A DNA stretch of 64,000 nucleotides from Allodiplogaster sudhausi (GCA_945643635.1 CALZFC010000271.1:379501-443500); one strand, 5' to 3'. Numbered from the stretch's first letter, positions 1-12,561 are shown. Notes: a model not told the origin generated them from the letters alone. Made by a program: numbers and translations.

Positions 1-244
1 GTTATTCCATTTAAACACCCATTCTCCTCCGAATACCATTTACACCCGTCGAATCCCTAGAGAACGGCTGCTTTCCCATCAGAGTCAGATCGAGAGGGTT
101 CTCACACGATATTTGCATAGCACGTTTCTATCCTTCCAGCAAAGAGGGCAAAGCCATTGGTAATTGCTGCTTTTCTTTCATGCTCTCTCTTATCAAATGC
201 TTTCTCTTGCTCTCTCGCATCATATTTCTCTCCTTGACTCTTCC

Positions 245-275
245 GCGTACATTATCTTCCTTCTTAAACCTTTCC

Positions 276-320
<45 letters not shown>

Positions 321-342
321 TCTCTCTCTCTCTCTCTCTCTC

Positions 343-377
<35 letters not shown>

Positions 378-395
378 TTCTCTCTGTGTCTGTCC
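245..395. repeat. CT microsatellite block
   Basis: Long (CT)n runs broken by short TATTT interruptions. Similar but shorter CT or GA runs occur at about 545-655, 1037-1115, 1398-1480 and 1675-1750. The long reading frames here translate only to Ser-Leu or Arg-Glu repeats and have no coding signature, so I call no gene in 1-2100. Confidence 0.9.
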
Positions 396-778
396 CCATT
401 TCCCCTAATGTCTTTTCTGCTCCTTATCGGTCGGTCGTGTTCCTCCCACTCGTGGCTGTCGGTCATGTTTGCTTGACCTACCTGAAGTCGGCTTTGCCAT
501 TTCCACGCTGTGGTGCGTGTCTTCTCTTCTTTATCTCACACTGCTATCATCTCTCTCCCTCTCTCTCTCTCCATCTCGCTCTATCTCTCTTTTTCTTTTC
601 TCCTTCTCTCTCTTTTTCATTTATTCTCTCTCTCTCTCTATCTCTTTCTGTCCATATCTCCCTTGTAGTGCTCTGTCCCTCTGTTATAAATCATCTTTGC
701 CACTTGTTCCACAAAGACTGTAAGCATCTTCTTCAATAAGAATGTTTCTAGGGATAGGGCGAACAATTGCTTATAGTT

Positions 779-879
779 CCGATTATGAAGTGGAGCGATA
801 AATTTAATATTATTTTAATTCGAAGAACGAGGAAATTTTTACTTCCAGTACTAAATTTCTCGCTCCACTTCACAATCGG
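779..879. repeat. 28-bp inverted repeat with 45-nt loop
   Basis: The arm at 779-806 is complementary to the arm at 852-879 over 28 positions with 2 mismatches. The transcript of either strand would fold into a hairpin. It is not a GA/CT repeat, unlike its surroundings. It could be a foldback relic, a small MITE-like remnant or a small-RNA precursor; the sequence alone does not decide. Confidence 0.7.
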
Positions 880-1442
880 GAGAAACATGATTTCAGGTAG
901 CCGCTCTCTCAATTCATCTGGAAAACAAAAGTGTATTTGTAGAATGGCAAAGAGATGCGTAATCGAGCTCATTAGTGGTGGGCAGGTAAAGTGAGTCTTG
1001 GAGGGTGTTGGGGGGGGGAAGCGAGAGCTAAGGAAAGAGCGCGAGAGCGAGAGTGAGAGAGAGAGATAGCAAGAAAGCAAAGAGAGAGAGAGAGAGAGAG
1101 ATAGCGAGAGGGAGGGAGCGAGCGAGAGAGATAGGGAGAGCAAGGGATGGATAGCGAGAGAGTGAGAGAGCCGTATGAAGAAGAAGAGGCAGCATGCACA
1201 GCAGCCCTGACCCATGACGAATCCCCCATGGTGTTCCCTTCTCCCGTTCTTCCCTCTGCAATGTTTTTTGTCTGCTTCTTTCGTCTCTCTAATCAATCTG
1301 TTTCTTCTCCTCAACTTTCCTCCGCTGTCGTCTGTCACATTTAACCACGTCTTCCTCACCAACATATTCGTCATCGAAATATCTGTACTCATCAGCCTCT
1401 CCAATTCTCTCTCTCCCCTCTCTCCCTCTTTCTCTCTCTCCC

Positions 1443-1478
<36 letters not shown>

Positions 1479-1709
1479 TCGCCATTCCTCACCTTCATCG
1501 TCCACATCGTTTAGGGCCATCCATGCACATTTATCCTCCGCCAGTAAAAGAACACGACCTTGAGGGAGAGAGGGAGATTGCGGCTTCGGGATCCACATGT
1601 TGTATCGCGGGAATGGATAAAAAGAAAAAAAGTGGCTAGGCAGTAGCCTCTTCCTCTATCTCTGTTCTCTCTCTCACTCTCTCTCTTCTCCTCTTCTCTC
1701 ATTCTCTCA

Positions 1710-1750
<41 letters not shown>

Positions 1751-2110
1751 CCCTCTCTTGACCGGGCATGGCCAATTATTCATTTTGGGTGCGTGTGGAT
1801 GAAGAGGCTAATAGTCCCGAGTGTGTTATGTTCTGGTGACGCGAGTCTCCGTATTGTGAGAGAAGGGGAAGACACGGTAGAGACAACCACCTGAACAAAC
1901 AGGAGGAACATGCAAGGGAGGGAGGACGACTGCCTTGGGCAGTCATCTTCCACTTGGGCAGCAGGCGTGGGGTAGAATTACGGCCACTTCAATATAATCA
2001 GACGACGATGGAGCATTAAAAGTGACGAAACTGAACGAAGTCAATTTCAGAACGTAATTCTTAAATGGAGATTGTAGTTTCAGAATATTGACATGACAAT
2101 TTGCTTGCAG

Positions 2111-2595
2111 ACATGGCCATGACGGACTGCATCGATGCGGCCATCCAGAGCATCGAGCAAGGCAGCTGCCTCACTCTCACAGAGTCTTCCACGCAACCAC
2201 TCGCTTTCGTGGCTGCCGAATCCATGTCAGAGAAAGAAAGATGGAGAGAGAAAGATAGAGAGAAAGATAGAGTTAGAGTGAGAGAAGGAGATAGAAAGAG
2301 AGAAAGGTAGAGGGAGAGCAAGGAAAGAGATCTAAAGAATCGCTTAATTGAAAAATATGAACCGAAAGAAGGAGGCTGAAGATGACAGAAGTAGAGAGCG
2401 AGATAAGCCGAGAGTGAAGGAGCCATGCCGCTAATTCATGGCAGTTCCATCCCTTCTCCCCCAAGAGAAGGCATGGAGTGCCCGCAGCAGGAACAGCCGC
2501 ACGCGTTTTCTACTTTCCTCCCGCGCTGCCCCATTAATCCTGACTGGTCTCGCCTCTCCCGCAGGGGAGGGTAGCTTCTCTCTTTCTTTCTTTCT

Positions 2596-2626
<31 letters not shown>

Positions 2627-3726
2627 AATCTCTTAATTTCACACTCTCTTTTCACTCTGCCTGTATTCTCAACGTTTCACTCGTCTGTCTTTGTCAAATG
2701 GACACAAATGCCGCTCATGGCTAGCCAAAAGAGCAGGAAATGAGCCTGAGGGAGGGGTGGGTGGGGGGGGGGTTGCCAGGGGAGGGACACGGCTACTCAG
2801 CTACAGCCTCTGCTTCATCTACTCACTTCCTCGTTATCTCAGCAGATGGCCGAGATCTTAGAGAAGGACCTCGACTGACGAGGAGGACAGGAGAGGCTTC
2901 CACCCTCGCCCCAGTCTCCTTCAGGCCATCTCCTCTTCTTTCCTGAACTAAATACGCATACATTGGTGTGAGTGCAAAGTAGACGGAAGACGGAAGGAGG
3001 CCAAAGACATTGGCAGATAATGAGTAAGCCCCCCAGGGGAATTGGGAGGGGAAGAGGGGAAGAATGAGGGGAAGAGGGAGGAGAAGGTACTGGGCAGCGC
3101 GGCCGCCTCAGTGATGGCACTCATTGACACGGCCGAGATGCCTCTGAATTATACATGTGGGAGGATTCGGCGCTCAATGAGACAATTCATTCAAATCGTA
3201 GTTTCATGGGTGGAAAGTGGAAATACGCGGCCACCTCTAAATAACGGAATACCAATGAACTGAGTGGAAGAGAAATTAAATTGTTGCATGAACGATATCC
3301 TTCAATTTTCCAGGGATTGCTCGTGGCAGCAGTCGAATCGGACGATTCACCTCTCCGCCGGCTGCCTCTCGGTTTCCATTCCTATATTTTTACCGATTAT
3401 TCATTCACTTTAAACAATTATTATATTCTATATAACATTTTTCTATCAAAACATGTTTGAGTTGAATTGTTGAGTCTTACTATTCCAGTCTGATACGTGC
3501 ACCGAACTGCTCGGCCAGGCCCTCGGAGTGGAGCGGCCCCGCCATGATCTCCTCCACCACATCAACCGGCATTATAATTGCACAGGTATGATACATTCCC
3601 GATTTTCTTATTACATCAATCAACTAGATCAATTTTAAATTTTTACATAAAAGTGATGAGCATGGTAGATGTGGTGTTGGTGTAATCGGACCCGTTTCCG
3701 CGAGGTTAGACCGAGAAAGGAAAAAG

Positions 3727-3774
<48 letters not shown>

Positions 3775-4880
3775 AAGACAAAGAGAGAGAGAGAAGTGGA
3801 AGGAAGGGGAGACAGTCCTTGCATTGGCTCATCAGCCCTCATTTGCATGATGCACTAACAAGCCCGTTGTTGTGGACAGAGTCTTGAGGAGACCGTCCAT
3901 CAGAGTGGTTTGAGATACCAAGCAAGAAGGATACGGAAGACAAAAAGGAAGAGAGAGAGAGAGAGAGAGACAGCGAGAGAGTGAGAGAGAAATTGGGAAG
4001 GAACGGACTTATTCTATACCAGAGAGTACAGAATTGCAGATATGTACCTCGGCTAACCCCCTTCACATTGGCAATGGCTAACTGACCAAACCACTCCCAC
4101 CCGTCTCGACCCTCGCCTCTTCGCGACCTTAGACTGCATCGCAGTTAGGCAGGGGCTTGAGAAGAGCGAGATATTAAATAGATAAGGAAGGAGGGTGGAA
4201 GAGAGACCGAGAGATAGGCTGATGAGAGCGTAAGAGAGAGAGAGAGAGAGCGAGAGAGAGCGAGAGAGAGAGAGGGTGATATAAAGGTTGGGAACCTCTT
4301 GATGCGGAAAGGCAGCGACAGCGGGCGGGAGCGATGAAAGCGGGGAGGGCCGAGTATGAAAATTGCATAATCGCTAGCGGTGGCGCCTCCCTGCTTGCCT
4401 TTCTTGACTGGGCTAATTGAGAGGATATTGAGAGAGAGGGAATTAAAGAGAGACAGTGGTGAAGAGGGAAATTAGTGGAGAGTGAGGGAGAGAGAGAGAA
4501 AGAGGAGGAGAGAGAAGAGAGGGAGAAACAGGAGGAGAAAGAAGAGAGAGAGAAAGAGGAGGAGAGAGAAGAGAGAGGAAGAGGAGGAGAGAGAAGAGAG
4601 AGGAAGAGGAGGAGAGAGAAGAGAGAGAGAAAGTAGGTAGAGAGAGAGAAAGAGGAGAAAAGAGAGGGAAAAGAGGAGAGAGGAGAGGGTATGGGTGAAA
4701 GCCGAAACAGTAGTGCGTTAGGTTGGATCGCGGATCATCCCGAGAGAGGGCAAGACCGGCTTTTGGAAAGCGAAGGGAGGCTCCCTGCGATTACGCTTAC
4801 ACATGCTGTTTTTTTGGCACTGACGAGCTTATCTTACACATGGCTTCCTCTCCCCTCTCTCCCTTTCTTCTTCGCTCTCA

Positions 4881-4918
<38 letters not shown>

Positions 4919-5514
4919 TTACTCTCTCCCCTCTCTCTCCTCTCTCTCTCTCTCCTTTACTCTCTCCCCTCTCTCTCTCGCTCTCCTTCAGATTCTCCGC
5001 TCTATTCCTTTCTCCTTCACTCTCTCTACTCTCTCCAGTCATCCATTTTATGTTATAATTCGCCGATCTTAAAAAAATTCTCAAAGGCATATCTGTCGGT
5101 AGCTTGTAATCTTCTGTGTTCTTGTACTGCTTAGCCGATGTTTGCACTTGAACCTCTCGTGGCGGCATTCCTTGATCTCCCCTTCCTCGTGCCTCTCCTG
5201 ACCAAGAAGAAGGAAGCAAGTGAATGGGATGAGCCATGACCCATCAGAGGGTCAAGTCGAAGGAGGCATCTAAGGCTGGCCGCATTGGCATGGAAGGTAC
5301 GGACAATTGGATCGGCTCCCACTCCAATTGCCATTCTTTCCCTTTCTGTCCTCCTCTCTGCTTCTCTCTCTTTTATGGCCTCTCTCTCTCTCCTTTGTCC
5401 CTATGCAAAATAAATTAAGGGACATTGCTCGATCAGGTAACATAAAAAAGTGAGGGGGAACATTTGGATGAAGTGGATAGGATAAAAAGTGATAGACGAT
5501 TGGAAGAAGACAAA

Positions 5515-5549
<35 letters not shown>

Positions 5550-6813
5550 CGAGAGGCGAAAGATGACAAAGAAGGAAACGAAAAGAAGTCATAGAGAGGT
5601 GGTACTCCCGATGAACAGGTGGCTGTGAGTGCATGGAACGACGGGGTGCCGTTGATTGGAAGAGTGAGAGAGCATGAAGAGGAGAGAGGGCAGAGAAGAA
5701 GAGAACATAGTTGTGATGGATGACTGTAATCAACATGAAGAAGATCTTGCATTGAATGAGTGACAGAGATGGTAGAGAGCAGCCGAGGCAGCGAGCCACC
5801 ACGAAAAGCAACATTTGAAATGAGAACGATTGGGGCCATTAATATATGTAGTCTAGTATGCTGATTTGAAAACCATCATTTTGCGGATGCATTGAGTATG
5901 CATACACAAGAAGATGGTTTTCTAGTGAGCAGCAGCTCCAGAAGCAATGCGAATGAGGTTGAATGAGAAGATTACAGAGTGTACGCTGGAATGCCTGCAC
6001 GGCGGAGAGCTGGATCAAGAAGCCTGCCGCTGTGTCTGTGGATACGGATTCGAGGGAGAGCGGTGCGAAAAACTCGCTCGTTCCCGTCACTTCACGGATG
6101 ACTCTTGCGGGCTGGTCAGGGACATTTCTCATTTCCATCCTTTCTCTTCGAAAGGCATGATATCATGCAGATCTCTGCTGAGGACGCGGGAAGCATCACT
6201 CTGTCGACTTACCCAGGGGAACAGCCGAAGGCCACGTTCTGTCAGTGGCTCATCGAATCTGCCGATCAATGGGCCCACATTGACATCTCCTTCGATGGCA
6301 AGCAGGTCAGTACTTGAACAGAAGGATCTATTCTAGTGCTTGTCTCTTTCAGAGAGCTTTCTGAATCCAGTCTTTACTCTTCTTCTCCTTGCAGGATATG
6401 GATGGCGATGCAGTGCCAGGGGGGCAGCTCTGCAATGACATCCTCACTGTCCACGGGGCCAACTTCAGCGGAATGTCAGTTCATCACTCCTCAGCTCATT
6501 TTAACATACTTCAGCATATGTAAGTCAATTAATCTCATGATTCAGGATTCCTTGCAAGGATACGGCGGAGATGCCATGGACGATTCGTTCGAAGGCGAAC
6601 TGGGTGCTGCTGGAGCTGCGCACGAACCCGTGGTCACTGACGACGCACGCCGGCCCTTCCATCAGATATCGACTGTCCACTCGGCCACATCGTCAGCTTC
6701 TGCTTGACTCCCCCTCCCTTTCTCAGCTTCTGAGTGACCCCCTCTTCCTCTCAGCATCTCTTCATTCCTCTTCCGTCTCCTCACTTCTGCAAATAAGAAA
6801 TAGTCTAGAGTAG
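2111..6813 (+). CDS. EGF-CUB protein, probable astacin-like metalloprotease (partial model)
   Basis: A spaced set of phase-compatible exons on the + strand: 2111-2225, 3489-3585, 5978-6114, 6171-6305, 6395-6474 and 6546-6813 (TAG stop). The first encodes CIDAAIQSIEQGSC, like the start of the astacin catalytic domain (helix followed by Cys). The second encodes TELLGQALGV, which resembles the HExxHxxGxxH zinc helix but has lost at least the first two His ligands. The third is a six-Cys EGF module (CRCVCGYGFEGERC). The last three together form a CUB domain, starting at SCG and holding CQWLIES and ANWVLLELRTNP, followed by a low-complexity Ser/Leu tail. The order protease-EGF-CUB is that of nematode NAS astacins involved in moulting and collagen processing. 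EGF and CUB are well supported; the protease part is weaker, and exons between 2226 and 3488 and between 3586 and 5977 were not found. With these zinc ligands it may be catalytically dead, or the exon may be misread. Confidence 0.5.
4170..4690. repeat. GA-rich block
   Basis: Purine-rich GA/GGA repeats, densest at 4480-4690, lying inside the presumed long intron between exons at 3585 and 5978. CT runs follow at 4878-5045 and a GA run at 5517-5548. No coding signal was seen in 3586-5977. Confidence 0.8.
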
Positions 6814-7253
6814 TGAGCAGCGTCCTTCCTCGAAACTCATTCTCTCGCCTGCCCAACCTGCCAGGTGCATTCTCCGAAGGTGCTAATCTCACTAGAGTGA
6901 TTACTATTCAGAAGCAGACTATCGCACGCATGTAATCTCCCTCCTGGCTGTTTCTGGTTGCCGTATCCATTCATCTTCTCTCTAATATCATTTTATCTCT
7001 GCGTCTCTCCCACTCACACACTCCTCATCACTCGTCGACTCTCTGCCTTTTAATGGTTTCAACATGCAACCCGACTGCTAGTGCATTGCTCATAAATCCT
7101 GCGCCCCGTTCCTTGGTCGCTCTTAATCTCGTCTAATGTTTTTCTTTCTCAATCCTTCTCCCCCTCCCCTTCCTCTCTCCTCTTTCCTACCACTAGTTTT
7201 GGTGTCTGCTACACCCATTAGTCATAATGTTTCGCCCCCTCTGCTATAAAAGC

Positions 7254-7387
7254 GAGCTTCTTTTGCTGCTGGACAATTGACCCTGGGGCTCAGCAGCAAC
7301 TCCAGAGGGAATGAGCAGTGGCATGAACGCTGCTGAGTTGAGCAAATTGACTGCACTTCCGCCAGGCTCATTCCATAGCTCCTCTTT

Positions 7388-7432
<45 letters not shown>

Positions 7433-7786
7433 TTTCTCCCTCCTTCTCTCCTTCCTCTCATTCTCGGGGTTTACGCTAGACAATGAGTAGGATGGCGTGC
7501 TCCCACATGCACTTGATTGAAAGACACCGACATGGCAGCAGCGTGTAACTCGATCAAGAGCAGAGAAAGGGAACAGCAAGAGAGGAGGGGAGAGAGGGAG
7601 AGGAAGAGACAGAGAGGGCGAGAGAGAGAGAGAGGAGGGAATTAGATGGAAACAATTACCGTAATCAAGTTGTCGTTTTAGGAGTCCGAGCATTTGCCGA
7701 TGAGATGACAGTTTCTTCCTCAGCTTCGCGGACACTGCTGGCCGCCGGGGTGGCAGTTCTAGCCAGACTTGTCTGAAGAACAATGA
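7254..7786 (-). CDS. Two candidate exons of an unrecognised gene
   Basis: On the - strand a stretch at about 7669-7786 is flanked by a good acceptor (TTCTTCAG) and a GTAATT donor and encodes a basic segment containing SAKLRKKLSSHRQML. About 280 bp further on, 7254-7377 encodes ELWNEPGGSAVNLLNSAAF and ends in SSKRSSLL and a TAG stop. The two could be joined across a GA-rich intron. I do not recognise a family and there is no start codon in view. It may equally be noncoding DNA. Confidence 0.2.
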
Positions 7787-7829
7787 ACACCACATCCACT
7801 CAGTTCACTCCTCAATGCCTAGTGCCACC

Positions 7830-10640
7830 TCTTTCTGATCTGTCAATGAACTGTGTTCGGAACATGAGATCTCTCTCTATCTCTCTCTTTATCTCTCTCT
7901 CTATCTCTCGCTCTCTCTATCACTATAATAACTCATCCAGCTCCATTCTCAACAAATACTACCATTCTAACAGCTATTCTGTAATATTTTAAAGAAGATC
8001 AGCCGAGAAACATGAGTCAGATTTAAGCAAGAAGCCTAAAATTGCTTTGTACAATAATAACACTTCGTATGCTGAATTCGCATATTTTGTTTATTGTCAT
8101 GTCGTCTATTTCAGGAAAAACCATCTACACTATTTTTGACATTTTCGTCTGACTACGACTTTGTTCCTCATTTTTCATCCTCATTGCGGTATCTCAGTTT
8201 TTCCTGCTTTTCTAATTTCCAAGTAATATTCTGACGATCGCAGAAATAATTTTTTTACTGTTACACCTTTTATTAGGTCTACATAAAAAAGTATTCCTCT
8301 GACTCATTCATAATTCTAGGATTACTTTTCATTCCTTTCTATCCCATCATTTAGTGGTCTCCTTCTCTCTCTCTCGTTCTCTCTCTCTCTCCTACTCTCG
8401 CTCTCTGTCCTGTCTTCCTTCACCTCATCTCCTCACTGCAACGCTCTGCTCTACGAGTCGCATTCGCCGCATAGTCTGTGCGCTTTCCAGAACATTTATC
8501 AGATGCTTTTATGTTGTGCTTTCACTTATGGTTAGACTCACGAATTAGCCATGCTGGCAAATAAAGAAGAAAATATTCAACACTTATTTTGTTGCACCAA
8601 CACAAGAAAAGCAGAGGCAATTTGTAGTTTGCCTCAAATACATACATCAATATACAAAGAGAAAGAGTAACTGTATGCATAGCGTCAATTCCAACAGTAA
8701 AGCTGCCTCAGTTTCCTGTCATCACACTATCACCGAACCTGGGTGTTTTGGCTTATCATCCTGCCATCGCTCGCAATACACCACTGGAACAGTCACACTG
8801 AGCGATAGCAGCTCGTGAACAATTTTCCCAATTTTATCTTGTTTTATACAAATATGTATCACTCATTGTCAGTAAGAGGGAAGGATGATTCAAGATCCCC
8901 TTATTGTTAATGTACTGGTATTTTGAGGTGAGTGCGCCGAAGAAGCGCCACGATGTCAAAAGGTTTTCGGAATTCGTTAGCCGTGCATCCGACGCCTCGC
9001 TTACCAGCTGAAACCTGCTCTGTCACTTTTCTTTTTCTATCCTTTCTTCATGATGATATCTTCTTCACAAAAGTACAATTAATAAATTTTGTGGAAGACG
9101 CGCATTGTTATATATTATGTGCAATACATATATTACTGCCTGTCTGCATTTCTTCTGTAGTTGCTACAAGCGATGCAACCAAGACTCGCTCAGATTCTGC
9201 AGTCCGAAGGTGAAAAGTGGAAGAAATATGTTCCTCGAATGAATAAATTTGCCTTAAAGGAGACCATAAGGGAAACCCTTCTACCGAGAAGACCCTGACA
9301 AATTTGACAGATTGGTAAAAAAAAAGCATGGTGTAAGGAATCCACAGAAATGGTGCTACTGCCCCTCGCCTCTCTCCACAGAAACTTGTGGTTTGCACAA
9401 CTGTCATGTGAGCCGACGTGTAAAGCAAAACCAGGCCAACGTTGATTGCGCGCACCATATGCATGCGTTCCAAGCATGTGACCCGTCGGCCACGGTGTGG
9501 CTCTGCCAAATTTTTTAAATGGAATGGCGGTAATTTAAAATATTCGCGAATTCATAGTAGAGAATACTCTTAACTTCCTCATGGCAGAGGAATTTTTATG
9601 ACTTCGTTACACTTGCAATCGAAGTTTCTGGCTCAACCTGTCCAAATAAGGCGAAAAAATATGGCATTATTTATTCGCCTCGGAACCTTCTTTAATGTGA
9701 TTGAAACGATAAACCAGTTGTAGGAAGGTATCGTTGAGGCCAGCAAAAAAGTCTCTCGAATGCCTCTTTTCCCTGCAAGCCATTGCTTTCTTCTCTCTCC
9801 ATAAATACATATGATAAAGTCATCGTAGTAACTCATCCAGAGAAATATTGTACCTTGAAAAGACTGGTAATTAATATTCAGAGCGTTTAATTATTTATAT
9901 CTCCGAATATTCCTGAAACATTTGTTGTAGACCATGACCGTAAAAGTGATCGCTGAATGCTTGATGAAAGCTCTTGTTCGATGCTTGGGAAAGCCTGCAT
10001 TAGATTGGTCTATGTACATACATATATTGAAAAAGATGAAAGGATGCAATTTAGAAATGGTTTGAGCGAGAAGTCACAGCTACTCCATTGAAAGTCTTGA
10101 GGAGACACAGCCGAGAGCGGCTTGCTTTCATTGTCTGGAAATAACTGGACTCTCAGATATGTAGGTTAATACAGTTGGTTTTACGCAACCATTATTCATT
10201 AGGGTAACTCACCTGTCAAAGGAACTATAGAAAAAAGCTATCTAAACTTCAATAGCTTCTCTCTCATAAGAGGAGCGAGAAGCTGGCAAGAGAGGAGGAA
10301 GTTACACAGTGAAAGTGAGAGAGAGAGAAAGAAAGCAAGAGCGTGAGAGGGAAAGAAAGGAAGAGAGAGTGATGGAGAGAAAGAGTGCTGCTCAAGACAA
10401 AGACAATGCAGTGGTAACAAACACCTAAAATGGCAGAAAGTTTAAACTGTGCGGACATAAATTAGTTAACGAGAAAGAGAAGAAAGAAGCAGCAGATGCG
10501 TTCTTTCTTGTGACCGTTCGAAAGTGTACAACAAATGCTGTATAAAAGGGCAGCTAGAAAACAGTGAAAGCCAGCAACAGTTATTTCTTTCTTTTAAGCA
10601 TTCATCTGGTAAAGCGATTCGCATTCTTTTTCTTATACTG
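7830..10640. other. No gene recognised
   Basis: This stretch holds CT runs at about 7870-7920 and 8360-8405, a GA run at about 10310-10385, and otherwise unremarkable A+T-leaning sequence. Several 60-130 codon open frames exist (for example 9108-9509 on the - strand), but none has family motifs or paired splice signals that I can support. Confidence 0.6.
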
Positions 10641-10652
10641 CTATATTTTCAG

Positions 10653-10749
10653 AGAAGGAAAATGGTAGCATCAGACGGCCTAGTGGCTCTGATTGCCGTG
10701 ACGGCAGCGATTGGAATGGTGGGCAGCCTGGGCGGCATTGCTCATTTTT
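10653..10749 (+). CDS. Candidate collagen N-domain exon (orphan, opposite strand)
   Basis: A strong acceptor (CTATATTTTCAG, ending at 10652) is followed 9 nt later by ATG at 10662, as expected for a trans-spliced or second exon. The exon encodes MVASDGLVALIAVTAAIG and then MVGSLGGIAHF, a hydrophobic segment of the size and position of the membrane-signal helix that starts nematode cuticle collagens. A GTATAT donor follows. The only collagen body nearby (11065-12001) lies on the other strand and lacks just such an exon. The resemblance is in character only, so another membrane protein is possible. Confidence 0.3.
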
Positions 10750-11064
10750 GTATATATTTTTTTACAAAAAAAAAAAAATTGAACGTATATCATGGAAGTA
10801 TTGGTGAATATTGTAAACTCAGGAAACCTTTAGGTGTACATATTTACATACATTTTGACACAGCTCTTGGCGGCATATAAAGGAGTACAACAACTCTATA
10901 ATTTGCATATTGTCCAAAAGTTTCCTTTCCAGATATCCTTTCGCTGATCGAAATGATCTTTCAGATGAAATGACGTTATGCAACAACAAAATGGAAATGA
11001 TGCGAAATCTTTATATCGTGGCGAGTTGTATAGAAAGAGTATGTTGGAATGCTTCTTCGAGAGA

Positions 11065-12001
11065 TTAAGCAGTCCTGTGCGCGTGGCGATGGAGAGCGTG
11101 GCGGTGCTTGTGGCGGTAGTCGGAGCCCTCTCCTCTCTGGAGGTCGTCTCCAACACCGGCATCCGAGCCAGCGGATCCTCCGCTGCCACCCGATCCTCCA
11201 GCTCCACCAGAGGATCCTCCGAAGCCGCTTGATCCTCCAGAGCCACCTGAAGATCCTCCAGCGCCACCCGAAGATCCACCGAATCCACCAGAGCCTCCCG
11301 AGCCGCCTGCTGATCCTCCGGCGCCTCCAGAAGAGCCACCGAATCCGCCACCAGAGCCGCCGCGGGACGGGCAGGGGCAGTACTCAGCATCGCCACCAGG
11401 CGAGCCAGCCTCACCAGGGGCTCCAGGACCACCGGGAGAGCCAGCCTGACCGGGTTGACCAGCAGGTCCAGCAGGGCCAGGTCCTCCGGGTGCTCCGGGG
11501 CCAGCAGGTGCTCCGGCGTTTCCGGGCTGGCCAGCGGGACCAGCGGGACCGGGCGCTCCAGCGGGGCCAGGGCGTCCACGACCGCTGTGGCCAGGGTTTC
11601 CAGGAGCGCCAGGGTTGCCGGGATGTCAAGGCTGTCCAGCGGCGCCAGCATCTCCAGCCGGTCCAGGAGGGCCAGGCTGGCCAGCTCCGCCTCCAACTCC
11701 AGGGGCACCGGGGTTTCCAGAAGGACCGGGGTTGCCAGGGGCACCAGCGGGTCCAGCAGGGCCAGGGGGGCCGGCCGGGCATTGAATGCAGCCACCGCCG
11801 CCGCTGCTTGAGGAACCAGCCGAAGCAGCATCACCAGAGGCGCCAGCCTGGCCAGGATGACCATCGTCACCGGCAGCTCCAGGAGCTCCAGGAGGTCCGG
11901 GAGGTCCGGGCGGGCAGTTCGACGGCTGGGCGCCGCAGTTGCAAGATCCGCCGGCCTAGAAACGCCCAAATTACATAGGAAAAGGAAAGTTGGTTCTTAC
12001 C
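11065..12001 (-). CDS. Nematode cuticle collagen, 5' end missing, in-frame TGA
   Basis: The terminal exon 11065-11955 has 297 codons with TAA at 11065-11067. It is joined to an upstream exon ending at 12001 through a 43-nt... short intron with GTAAGA donor and TTTCTAG acceptor. The junction reads [13 protein letters not shown], the subtilisin-type cleavage site and first Cys cluster typical of cuticle collagens. Next come a short Gly-X-Y block, a CIQC linker, a long Gly-X-Y block, the EYCPCPSR carboxy cluster, then an unusual Gly/Ser-rich tail and a His-rich end ([18 protein letters not shown]). The protein would be secreted and built into the cuticle. One codon in the long triple-helix block is TGA (11626-11628) where the Gly-X-Y register requires GGA; the frame continues perfectly on both sides. 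No N-domain exon was found upstream, because the MSP-domain gene begins at 12035 on the other strand. The gene may be a recent pseudogene, a null allele or an assembly error. Confidence 0.85.
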
Positions 12002-12034
12002 TGTCGCTTTCCACGGAGGAAGATGCCTTTCCAG

Positions 12035-12561
12035 GGCGGAACTTCCACTCACAAGATGATCAGCGCCCGCTCGCCTTCAAGGTTCCACATCCATCCAGTG
12101 TTTCCCATTTCTCTATCCCCAATGTCATTTTAATATTTATTTATGGTTAAATTTCAGAAAATTATTTATGGTTAAATCAGAATTTGTGATTAGCTATAGC
12201 AAATGAGCGTAGGTTCGGTCGTCGAACAACTCGAACTACTCCGTGAGCGTGGTGAAGGGAGTGATCAAAGTGGGTGAGACGCAAAACATCGTCATCACTC
12301 GCATGGCCAGTCTTCTTCTCTTTCTATCACACTCTTCTCTTACTCACATATTCCCACCAATACAGAAGGGAAAGCCGAAGGCCGACAAGCTGGTCATCCA
12401 ATATGCAGATGTCCTCGAGAACTGCACCGACCCGACCGCTCCCTTCAAGGCTAGAGAAGAGAATGAACGTGAGAGAACACATTCTCTTTTTTCAGCCGGA
12501 TGGCTCGATCGCTGGAGAGATTACTGGAGAGACGACGATCAAGTTGTCGGCCGCGGAGTGA
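12035..12561 (+). CDS. Small MSP-domain (SSP-like) sperm protein, 5' incomplete
   Basis: Exons 12035-12081, 12213-12305, 12366-12449 and 12496-12561 (TGA stop) encode GGTSTHKM, then LAFKV-RSSNNSNYSV, GVIKVGETQNIVITR, KPKADKLVIQYADV and a final GEITGETTIKLSAAE. This is the seven-strand MSP fold of the short sperm-specific SSP/MSD group. In the first exon the GGTSTHKM part and the LAFK part lie in different frames, so about 10 nt seem to be missing there. The start codon exon is absent. Two of the three introns (12306-12365 and 12450-12495) fit the frame only if their donors are GC rather than GT. Function in sperm is inferred from the family. Confidence 0.65.

Noticed and set aside
164..739. 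191-codon open frame and its overlapping partners
   Set aside because: Translates to Ser/Leu runs from a CT microsatellite; no domain, start context or splice support.
11049..11978. 309-codon + strand frame opposite the collagen
   Set aside because: Mirror of the Gly-X-Y collagen coding strand; the Cys clusters and Gly register are on the - strand.
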